A DNA stretch of 40,532 nt from the NCBI RefSeq assembly GCF_000731095.1, contig NZ_JMTZ01000033.1:1-40532 (forward strand), given 5' to 3'. Shown in pieces: positions 1-7,081 of the stretch (the first letter of the stretch is position 1; the number at the start of each line of letters is the position of its first letter). This stretch comes from Lysobacter antibioticus. Its GTDB lineage: Bacteria > Pseudomonadota > Gammaproteobacteria > Xanthomonadales > Xanthomonadaceae. Below the pieces are notes generated by a model. That model did no database searches. It saw only the letters and a list, made by a program, of their open reading frames with translations, and had not been told where the DNA came from. A program made the translations under genes and the position numbers.

Positions 1-1466
1 TAGTCGAAACCGGTGTCGTTGAAGTCTTCCAGCACGTGCTCGCGCTCGGCCGCCGACAGCAGCGGCAAACGAGCGACCGGGCATTGTGGGTCGGCGATCA
101 TCGCCGCAAGCAACACCTCGAAACACTGGGCATAGCGCGCGACCGTGGCCTGATCGAACAGATCGGTGTCGTAGACGAAATCGCAACGCAGGCCGTCGTC
201 GAACTCCATCGCCTGCAGGGCCAGGCCGATGCGGTCGCTGCCGAGGCGTTGCGGCAGCGGGAACGGCCGCAGGCCGATCTCGCCCCAATGCGCCACCGGC
301 GCATCGGACTCGTCGGCCTTCCACAGCGCCGCGAGATCCTTGCTGCGGCGCGCGTTCTGGAATACGAACACGCTCTGGAACAGCGGATGCTCGCCGCGGT
401 CCTGGCCGGCGTGCAGGCGGTCGACCAGGCGCGAGAACGGATAGTCCTGCTGGGCCATGCCCTTGAGCGCGGCGTTGCGGGCCAGGCGCAACACGTCGGC
501 CACGCTCTGGCGTTCGGCGAAGCCGGCACGCAACGCGACCATGTTGACGAAGTCGCCGACCACGCCGTCCCACTGCGGGCGGCTGCGGCCCGGCATCGGC
601 GAGCCGACGACGATGTCGTCCTGGCCGCTGAGGCGGTGCAACAGAATCTGATAGGCGGCCAACAAAGTGGTGAACATCGTGCCGGCCTGGCGCGTGGCCA
701 GGGCCGTCAGGGCTTGGGTGGTCGCCGCCGACAGCGACAGCGAGACCACTGCCTGCAAGCCGCTCGGCCGCGCCGGGCGCGGACGGTCGCTCGGCAGGTC
801 CAACACCGGTGCGGGCGTGGCGAAGCGGTCCTGCCAATAGGCGAACTGGCGCTCGGCCTCGGCGCTGCCGAGCCAATCGCGCTGCCAGGCGACGTAGTCC
901 CGATAACCGGCGGCAGTCGCGCCCTGCGCGATTTCGGTCGCGGTGCCCGACAGCAAGGCGCCGAACTCTTCGAGCAGTCGCCAATACGACCAGCCGTCGC
1001 AGATCAAATGATCGAAGGTCAGCACGAACACCGATTCGCGCGCATCGCGCACGTCACGCACATAGAGGGCGGCCCGCACCAGCGGCGCGCGCTCGTCGTC
1101 GAACGCAGCCAGCGCGTCGGCGCCGACCCTCGCCCTCAACTCGTCCTCGTCGAGCCCGGCGGCATCGACGATCGACAGCGGCACCTGCGCGCCGGTCGCG
1201 ATGCATTGCTCGGGCTCGCGGCCGTCGAGGCAACGTACGCGCGCGCGCAGCATCGGGTGACGCGCGGCCAGGGTCTCCAACGCGCGCGCGATCGCCGACG
1301 GCTCGATCCGCCCCTGCAAGGCCACGGCGAACACGTTGTTGTGGTTGCCGCGCCCGGCCGGGTCGAAACGGTACAGGAACCACCGTCCCTGCTGCGCAGC
1401 GGACAGCGGAAACCAGGCGTCCATGTCCTCGTTTCGCTCCATGTCGATGGCCCTCTCCAAATTCAT
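1..1466 (-). CDS. Nonribosomal peptide synthetase, N-terminal condensation domain (partial, runs off left edge)
   Basis: This is the first 488 codons of an NRPS; no stop is reached before the window edge. A condensation domain fills most of it: an opening FPLSAAQQGRWFLYRFDP, the active-site motif DHLICDG (about residue 150, the HHxxxDG motif with its first His replaced by Asp but the catalytic second His kept), then IVVGSPMPGR and VGDFVNMVALR. The last residues, VLEDFNDTG, are the usual linker into an adenylation domain, which must lie outside the window. Starting with a C domain rather than an A domain fits an acyl-primed (lipoinitiating) synthetase, and a fatty-acyl-AMP ligase and ACP sit upstream in the same operon. 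The ATG at 1466 has AGGA eight bases upstream and an in-frame stop just before it; in-frame ATGs at 1442 and 1424 are alternatives. The product and the amino acid loaded cannot be told from here. Confidence 0.9.
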   Translation of the reverse strand, partial: MNLERAIDMERNEDMDAWFPLSAAQQGRWFLYRFDPAGRGNHNNVFAVALQGRIEPSAIARALETLAARHPMLRARVRCLDGREPEQCIATGAQVPLSIVDAAGLDEDELRARVGADALAAFDDERAPLVRAALYVRDVRDARESVFVLTFDHLICDGWSYWRLLEEFGALLSGTATEIAQGATAAGYRDYVAWQRDWLGSAEAERQFAYWQDRFATPAPVLDLPSDRPRPARPSGLQAVVSLSLSAATTQALTALATRQAGTMFTTLLAAYQILLHRLSGQDDIVVGSPMPGRSRPQWDGVVGDFVNMVALRAGFAERQSVADVLRLARNAALKGMAQQDYPFSRLVDRLHAGQDRGEHPLFQSVFVFQNARRSKDLAALWKADESDAPVAHWGEIGLRPFPLPQRLGSDRIGLALQAMEFDDGLRCDFVYDTDLFDQATVARYAQCFEVLLAAMIADPQCPVARLPLLSAAEREHVLEDFNDTGFD

Positions 1467-1536
1467 CTATCGCGTCCTGTCGATTCGCGTCCTGCCGAAG
1501 CCGGTCTTGCGACCGGCGGTCCTGTGTCGCTGCGCC

Positions 1537-2658
1537 TCAGTCCTGGCGCGTCCAGTGCGCCGCGGCCGCGACCACGTCGCTGAGCACGCCGGCGGCGGTG
1601 ATCTCCACGCCCGCGCCCGGGCCGCTGACGCACAGCGGCATGCGGTCCTGCAATTCGGTGCGGATCGAGATCAGGTTCTGGCCCGGTTCGAGCTGCGCGA
1701 ACGACGAGTGCGCCGGCACCCGACGCAGGTTGATGCGCCCGCCTTCGCGGCTGGCCTCGGCCAGCACCACCCAGCGCTCGCCCTGCTCCAGGGCGCTAGC
1801 GATGCGCGCCTTCCAGCCGGCATCGGCGACCTGCAGGGCCGGAATCAGATCGTCGGAGGCGATGTCGAGATCGGCGAAGGGCTCGATCACCAGGTCTTCG
1901 AGCTCCATCGCGAAACCGGCCTCGCGCGCCAGCACCAGCAGCTTGCGGCTGAGGTCGATCGCGCGCAGATCTTCCATCGGATCGGGCTCGGTATAGCCCA
2001 GCGCGCGCGCTTCGGCGACCGCGGCCGAGAACAGGCAGCCTTCGTGCATGCGATGCAGAATGTAGCTCAGCGAGCCCGACAGCACGCCCTGCACCGAGAT
2101 CACCCGCTCGCCGCGCAGGCGCAGATCGCGCAGCGGGCCGAGCAAGGGAATCGCCGAGCCGACCGTGGTCTCGTAACGGTAGGGCACGCCGCGTTCGCGC
2201 GCGGCATGCTGCAGGTCGCGATAACTCGACAGGCTGCGCGCGTTGGCGCGCTTGTTGGCCGCGACGATGCCCATGCCGCCCATCAACAAACGCGGATAGA
2301 AATCGGCGATCTCGTCGCTGGCGGTGCAGTCGACCACCAGGGTGCGCACGCCGCCGTGGCGGCCGACGTGCGACATCAGGCGTTCGACGTCGTCGGCGCC
2401 GCGCTCGGGCATGTGTTCGTCGATCGACTCCGGGACGATGCCGTGGGTGTCGAAGGCGAAGCCGCGGCGGTCGAAACCGGCGAGCAGACGCAGATCGAGA
2501 TTGGCTTCCGACAACAAGGCCGGCTGGCGATTGCCGAGCTGGCGCCGGAAGGCGCTGCCGACTTTGCCGCGGGCGCCGATCAGCACCAGGTCGACGCGGT
2601 GGGCGTCGACCACGCTGTTGCGGGCTTGGATACGTACGGGCGAGTAATCAGCCAGCAT
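1537..2658 (-). CDS. hom: Homoserine dehydrogenase (ThrA/MetL-type catalytic domain without aspartokinase)
   Basis: NAD(P)-dependent reduction of aspartate semialdehyde to homoserine, the branch point to threonine and methionine. The 373-residue protein opens with a Rossmann nucleotide-binding segment (LVLIGARGKVG) and has VDCTASDEIADFY, VAANKRAN, the substrate-site segment VQGVLSGSLSYIL, and GYTEPDPMEDLRAIDLSRK with the expected catalytic Asp/Lys. LSGSLSYI and GYTEPDP resemble the dehydrogenase half of E. coli ThrA rather than stand-alone Hom enzymes, but there is no aspartokinase domain and no ACT domain, so ACT-mediated feedback control is not expected. I chose the ATG at 2658, which overlaps the end of metX by 11 bp; the longer reading from 2757 adds only out-of-frame metX sequence. 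It sits between metX and the NRPS, 70 bp from the latter, so it may feed homoserine to peptide synthesis, to methionine, or both. Confidence 0.9.
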   Translation of the reverse strand: MLADYSPVRIQARNSVVDAHRVDLVLIGARGKVGSAFRRQLGNRQPALLSEANLDLRLLAGFDRRGFAFDTHGIVPESIDEHMPERGADDVERLMSHVGRHGGVRTLVVDCTASDEIADFYPRLLMGGMGIVAANKRANARSLSSYRDLQHAARERGVPYRYETTVGSAIPLLGPLRDLRLRGERVISVQGVLSGSLSYILHRMHEGCLFSAAVAEARALGYTEPDPMEDLRAIDLSRKLLVLAREAGFAMELEDLVIEPFADLDIASDDLIPALQVADAGWKARIASALEQGERWVVLAEASREGGRINLRRVPAHSSFAQLEPGQNLISIRTELQDRMPLCVSGPGAGVEITAAGVLSDVVAAAAHWTRQD

Positions 2659-3778
2659 AAGTTGCGACCTCCGCTGCGTTGATGAAGCGGGCGCCGTGGC
2701 CCGGTGTGGCGGCGACGCCGCGGAATTGAGCGATGCTGCGTTCCATCGCCGCGGCATCGATGAGGAAGCCGTCGTGGCCGTGGCGCGAATTGATCTCGAG
2801 GAAGTGCGCGCCGGGAATCGATTCGCACAGCAGTTCCTGCTCGGCTGGCGGATACAGGCCGTCGCTGGAAATGGCCACGATCAGGGCCGGCTGGCGGATG
2901 CTCGCCAGGGCCACGTCGACGCCGCCGCGGCTATGGCCGACGTCGTGCTGATCCATCGCATCGATCAGCGCCAGATAGCAATTGGCGTCAAATCGGCGGA
3001 CGAAATTCTCGGCATGATGCTGCATCCAGCCGCGCACGGCGAAGTCGTCGGGAAGCTTGGCGTGAACATCGAACACCGCCGCGCCGTTGGCGCGCCCGTA
3101 ACGGTCGTCGAGCGAGGCCGGGCTGCGATAGGTGGCCATGGCGATCGCGCGCGCCGCGCCGAGGCCGGCATGCGGCGCGTCCTCGCGCGGGTAGTCGCCG
3201 CCGCGGAACTTCGGATCGGCGCGCAAGGACAGGCGCTGCGCCTCGCTCCAGCTGATGCACCAGGCCGAGTGGCGCGCGCTCGCGGCGATCACCGCGATCG
3301 ATTCGACCCGCTGCGGATCGAGCAAGGCCCATTCCAGGGTCTGCAGGCCGCCCATCGAACCGCCGATCACCAGCTTGATGCGGCGGATACCGAGCGCATC
3401 GGCCAAGGCCATCTGCGCGCGGACCTGATCGCGGATGGTCAGCTTGGGAAAGCGCGTGCCCCAGTGGCCGCCATCGGGATGCGGCGAGGCCGGCCCGGTG
3501 CTGCCGTAGCAACTGCCGAGGGCATTGCTGCAGACGATGAAATCGCGTTGCGGGTCGAGCGCCTTGCCGGCGCCGAACAAGGGTTCCCACCATTCGGCGG
3601 CGTCGGCCGAACCAGTCAGGGCGTGGCAGACGATGACGGCGTTATCGCCGGCCGCGGACAGCTGGCCCCAGGTGCGATAACCCAGGGTGTAGCCGGGCAG
3701 GTTCTGCCCGAGTTCGAGCGCGAGCGGCGCGGCGCTATGCCAGTGGCGAGTCGCGGGCGATACCGGAAATTCGCTCAT
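2648..3778 (-). CDS. metX: Homoserine O-acyltransferase, MetX family (alpha/beta hydrolase fold)
   Basis: Transfers an acetyl or succinyl group from CoA to the hydroxyl of homoserine, the first committed step to methionine. The 376-residue length is typical. Visible family marks are GSCYGSTGPASP, the nucleophile elbow GGSMGG (Ser141), the acid residue in SSDGLYPP (about Asp306) and the catalytic His in RHGHDGF (about His335). The acyl donor cannot be decided by eye, since MetX proteins include both acetyl- and succinyltransferases. The start at 3778 has AAAGGA nine bases upstream. The gene follows the ACP by about 105 bp and is translationally coupled to homoserine dehydrogenase by an 11-bp overlap. 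No metB/metY gene is adjacent, which is odd if this were only the methionine operon. CefG-like tailoring acyltransferases belong to the same superfamily, so tailoring is an alternative, although pairing with hom favours homoserine as substrate. Confidence 0.88.
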   Translation of the reverse strand: MSEFPVSPATRHWHSAAPLALELGQNLPGYTLGYRTWGQLSAAGDNAVIVCHALTGSADAAEWWEPLFGAGKALDPQRDFIVCSNALGSCYGSTGPASPHPDGGHWGTRFPKLTIRDQVRAQMALADALGIRRIKLVIGGSMGGLQTLEWALLDPQRVESIAVIAASARHSAWCISWSEAQRLSLRADPKFRGGDYPREDAPHAGLGAARAIAMATYRSPASLDDRYGRANGAAVFDVHAKLPDDFAVRGWMQHHAENFVRRFDANCYLALIDAMDQHDVGHSRGGVDVALASIRQPALIVAISSDGLYPPAEQELLCESIPGAHFLEINSRHGHDGFLIDAAAMERSIAQFRGVAATPGHGARFINAAEVATYAG

Positions 3779-3883
3779 GTCGCTGATTCCTTTCGTGACG
3801 CGTTGAGCAGGCCGCCCGGTTCCGGATCGCGGAACCGTCCATGGACCAGCCTGCGGAGGGTTTGGTTCGTCGGGCCCGCTGCT

Positions 3884-4147
3884 TCAACCCGGACCGACGG
3901 GCGCGGCATCCATCTCGCCGAAACGCTCGTCGAGAAAACACGCGAGCTGGCGCACGCTGGGGTGGTCGAACAACCATTCCAGTTCGACTTCGCTGCCCAG
4001 CAGGTCTTCCAACTTGCGCGTCAAGCGCAGTCCCAACAAAGAATCCACGCCGAGTTCGGCGAAGGACTCGGTCGCCGACAACTGCGAGCGGTCCACCTCC
4101 AGCACTTCGGCCATCGCATCGATCAACCACGGTTCACGCTTGCTCAT
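3884..4147 (-). CDS. Stand-alone acyl carrier protein
   Basis: An 87-residue carrier protein of the phosphopantetheine-binding family. The modification site is Ser36 in ELGVDSLLGLRL, followed by the usual helix III segment (LEWLFDHPSVRQLACFL). The VDSL form is typical of carrier proteins serving polyketide, lipopeptide or fatty-acyl-AMP ligase systems rather than the housekeeping AcpP. It lies immediately downstream of the fatty-acyl-AMP ligase, so the simplest role is to accept the activated fatty acyl group and present it to the first NRPS condensation domain. I use the ATG at 4147, preceded by GGGGG and seven bases; the longer in-frame reading from 4201 adds 18 Arg/Gly-rich residues not typical of the family. 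A 119-bp gap with three GC-rich hairpins separates it from the ligase. Confidence 0.9.
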   Translation of the reverse strand: MSKREPWLIDAMAEVLEVDRSQLSATESFAELGVDSLLGLRLTRKLEDLLGSEVELEWLFDHPSVRQLACFLDERFGEMDAAPVGPG

Positions 4148-4266
4148 TGCCCTACCCCCAACTGCTCCATGTCTTCCGGTCCGCGAGGACCGGCGCTGCA
4201 CTCACTGGCGTTACGTTTGTTGTTGTCGCGGACGCGGTCCGCGTGGCCCTCTGCGGGGCCGGTCGG

Positions 4267-5928
4267 TCATCCCGCGCGCTGCAAGGCACCGGCGAGATAA
4301 TCCATACGACACTGGTTGCGCCGCACCTTGCCGCTCGAGGTGCGCGGCAAGGTGCCGGGCTTGATCAGCACCACCTCGGACACCGGCAAGCCATAGGCGG
4401 AATTGACCGAGGCGCGCATCGAGCCGATCACATCGCCCCACTGCGGATGGCGCCGCAGCCATTCGCGCTTGAGTTCGAACACGACCACCAATCGGCCGCT
4501 GTCGCCCTCTGCGACGTCGAAGGCGGCGCCGCCGGACTGGCGCAGCGCTTCATGGCTCTGCTCGCATTCGTCTTCGATGTCCTGCGGCACGTACTTGCGG
4601 CCGTTGACGATGATCAGGTCCTTGAGCCGGCCTGTAACGAACAACTGACCGTCGTGCAGATAACCCAGGTCGCCGGTGCGTAGGTAACCGCCCGGCGCCA
4701 CCGTCTCGGCTTCGCCCTCGATGCGCGCATGGAAGGCGATCCTGTTAAGTTCGGGACGCCGCCAATAGCCTTGCGCGACGCTGGCGCCGTGCACCCAGAT
4801 CTCGCCGCCCTCGCCGTCCGCCACGAGGCGGTGGGTGTGCGGATCGACGACGACCAGGCGCATGCCGACGCGCGGCGTGCCGCAGCCGACCACGGCCGCA
4901 CCGTCGCGGCGATCGACCGCGGTCGCGGTGCCGCAACGCACGCCGGTGATCAGCAAGGTCGACTCGGCCATGCCATAACAGGGGTAGAAGGATTCGGCGC
5001 GGAAGCCATACTCGCCGAAACGTTCGGCGAAACGCGCCACGGTGGCGGCGCGGATCGGCTCGGCGCCGCAGAAGGCGACGCGCCACGACGACAGGTCGAC
5101 GCCTTCGATCTGTTCGGGCTTGATTACGCGCCCTGCCAGGTCGTACATGAAGTTCGGGCCGCCGCTGACGGTGACGCCGAACTTCGAAATGATCTGCAGC
5201 CAGCGTTCCGGATACTGCACGAATTCGGACGGCGACATGAAGCCGGCCGGGCAGCCGCTGTACATCAGCTGCAACACGCCGCCGACCAGGCCCATGTCGT
5301 GGAACAACGGCAAGGCGGTGAACAGCACCGAGTCCGGCGACAGTTCCATCGCGTCCTGGATCGCGGCGCAGTTATGCACCAGGTTGCCGTGGCTCACGAC
5401 GACGCCCTTCGGGTCGCCGGTGGAACCGGAGGTGTACTGGAAGAAAGCGTGCGCCGAAGGTTCGGGGAACGCTTGAGCCCACTGCCCGGCATCGGCGCGC
5501 AAGCCCGCCGCGTCGTGTTCGCGCAGGTCGATCTTGAGCAGTCGCTCGCCATCGAATTCGAGCTCGGTGTCGAGCAATTCGTCGCCGTCGAACAACAGCG
5601 CGCGCGCCTGGGCGTCGCCGACGATCAACTGCAGGCGGCTCTGCATCACCTGACGGCGCGGCGGCGCCGACGGCACCGCGACCACGCCGGCGAGCATGCA
5701 GGCATAGAAGGCGACTACGAAACTCTGCTGCGACTTGCACACCAATACCGCGCGCTGGCCCGACAGGCCGCGCTGCTGCAACCGCGCCGCCAGGCCGGCG
5801 GCTTGCTCGAACAGGCCGCCGAAAGTGAATACCTCCGGCTCCAACGAGGCGCCCTTGAAAAAGCGGCAGGCCACGGCGTCGGGCATGGTTCGGGCACGGT
5901 GAAGCATGATCTCGGGAAAACTTTGCAC
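4267..5928 (-). CDS. Fatty-acyl-AMP ligase (FAAL), lipopeptide initiation
   Basis: Adenylate-forming enzyme that activates a fatty acid as acyl-AMP, presumably for transfer to the downstream ACP. From the GTG start it is 553 residues. It shows the A3 core YTSGSTGDPK (about residues 165-174), PNFMYDLAGR, CGAEPIRAATVARFAE, YGMAEST (A5), YLRTGDLG, GRLKDLIIVNGRKYVPQDIE and a C-terminal RTSSGKVRR carrying the adenylation lysine. The CGAEP, YPCYGMAE and NGRKYVPQDIE segments are characteristic of FAALs as opposed to acyl-CoA ligases. I prefer the GTG at 5928 because AAGGA lies seven bases upstream; an in-frame TTG at 5946 would overlap that ribosome binding site. This is the first gene of the minus-strand operon and faces a long, lower-GC divergent spacer. 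Acyl chain length cannot be predicted by eye. Confidence 0.92.
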   Translation of the reverse strand: MQSFPEIMLHRARTMPDAVACRFFKGASLEPEVFTFGGLFEQAAGLAARLQQRGLSGQRAVLVCKSQQSFVVAFYACMLAGVVAVPSAPPRRQVMQSRLQLIVGDAQARALLFDGDELLDTELEFDGERLLKIDLREHDAAGLRADAGQWAQAFPEPSAHAFFQYTSGSTGDPKGVVVSHGNLVHNCAAIQDAMELSPDSVLFTALPLFHDMGLVGGVLQLMYSGCPAGFMSPSEFVQYPERWLQIISKFGVTVSGGPNFMYDLAGRVIKPEQIEGVDLSSWRVAFCGAEPIRAATVARFAERFGEYGFRAESFYPCYGMAESTLLITGVRCGTATAVDRRDGAAVVGCGTPRVGMRLVVVDPHTHRLVADGEGGEIWVHGASVAQGYWRRPELNRIAFHARIEGEAETVAPGGYLRTGDLGYLHDGQLFVTGRLKDLIIVNGRKYVPQDIEDECEQSHEALRQSGGAAFDVAEGDSGRLVVVFELKREWLRRHPQWGDVIGSMRASVNSAYGLPVSEVVLIKPGTLPRTSSGKVRRNQCRMDYLAGALQRAG

Positions 5929-7081
5929 ACTGACTTCCTTGAGCAAACCTTTGCTTGACTGAACTGCTTCCGTTCGAAGACCCCATGTCTGGCGTGCTTC
6001 GCTTCATGCGATATGCGGACCAACAACTCTCCATCGACGCGCGAAACCCGCGCGCCGCCGCTGGTACTTCCTTTCGATTTCCCCCTGAGTCCGAGCCGAT
6101 TCGGTTCGGACGGTGCGAGCCTAATGGCGCTGGTTCGCACTCGTTGCGACGGTCGTCAACGCGATCCGCGCATCTCCGGGGCCCATGACGCTTGCCACTG
6201 CATCTTGCGTAATCGGCCCTCGCGAGGCTTATACGCTTGGCGTCTCAAGCGCGTCAAATGTACGTATGTAATCTGTGCACTTGGTCTCTACAACCACACG
6301 AAACTGAAACGCAGTCACATAAAAAATACGGCCAGGTACGTGCAACCTACACACTTCAATGCACGCGCCCTGATTCGATGTGAAGGCGATGTATTAGGCA
6401 AATCCCCAGGGAAAACACCACTTTCGAGTGCACTGACGATTTTTTCGCCAACTCGATTCACCTACATGAGCGAGAGTCATTTTATTGACGCCACATCCTC
6501 ATTAAGCTATTGCTGTGTGACGTTGGTCTTTCATCGACAGCTGTTCTCGTCGAACCGATGACCGCCTATCAGCAAGGATCCGGGGACGCCATAGGCGCAT
6601 GATCATTGCGATAGCCGACAACGTGATCGCACTCAAGAATCTGCAAACAAAGGATCGAAACCCCAAGGAACAGGGAAATATCCGAAACCCAGTAAACGGC
6701 ATCCGGGGGATGCACAGGACACGACCCGCTTCTGCGGCCTGCCAGGCCACGGGCGGTCGCGTCTGAACGCCCGCATGGCCTGATGGGGTCGAGTATCGCG
6801 TTAGCTATCGCACGGTGGCGACTCGTGCGCCCACCCGCTGCGGGCCGGTGCGTCTCGTCATGTGCAACACCGAGCCGCGAGGATGGCGAACCGACGCTGC
6901 GCGGTCCGTTCTCGTCGCGACGACCTGACTACGCGCGGCAGTGGCATCCGCGCCGGGCGCGCGGCGCTTCGGCTCGGCGCATGGGCAAGGGCGAAAGCCG
7001 GCGCCGCAATGGAACGTACGCATCGACACTCCGTGGGGACGGCGTCGACGGCGGAGACAGGGAGTCGTCCCCTTCACGATC
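5929..7081. other. 1.15 kb divergent spacer with lower GC; no convincing gene
   Basis: This gap separates the minus-strand ligase operon from the plus-strand acylase-exporter operon. About 6240-6730 is visibly richer in A and T than the rest of the window, with short AT tracts. Open frames at 6013-6561 (+) and 6502-6750 (-) lack the G/C third-position bias of the neighbours, contain no recognisable motif and have no good ribosome binding site, so I read the region as regulatory. It holds the minus-strand promoter candidate at 6228-6257 and a weaker plus-strand pair, TTGACG (6485-6490) with TATTGC (6508-6513) at 17-bp spacing. No clear operator palindrome was found. Confidence 0.6.
6228..6257 (-). 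promoter_or_regulatory. Candidate sigma70-type promoter for the FAAL-ACP-metX-hom-NRPS operon
   Basis: On the minus strand, TTGACG (6257-6252) is followed after 18 bases by TATAAG (6233-6228), each matching the consensus at five of six positions. It is the best promoter-like pair I found in the divergent spacer and points at the ligase gene, leaving a leader of roughly 290 bases. It is a pattern match only, with no transcription evidence. Confidence 0.38.

Noticed and set aside
36-1583. A 515-codon plus-strand open frame opposite the NRPS
   Set aside because: It is the antisense of a clear condensation domain in very GC-rich DNA; its translation is a low-complexity Arg/Ala/Gln/His mixture with no motif.
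2658-2757. Longer N terminus for homoserine dehydrogenase starting at 2757
   Set aside because: The extra 33 residues are metX sequence read in another frame; the ATG at 2658 fits the family N terminus and gives an 11-bp overlap.
6013-6561. Possible 182-residue plus-strand protein in the divergent spacer
   Set aside because: No G/C bias at third positions compared with neighbours, no ribosome binding site or motif, and it overlaps the promoter candidate.
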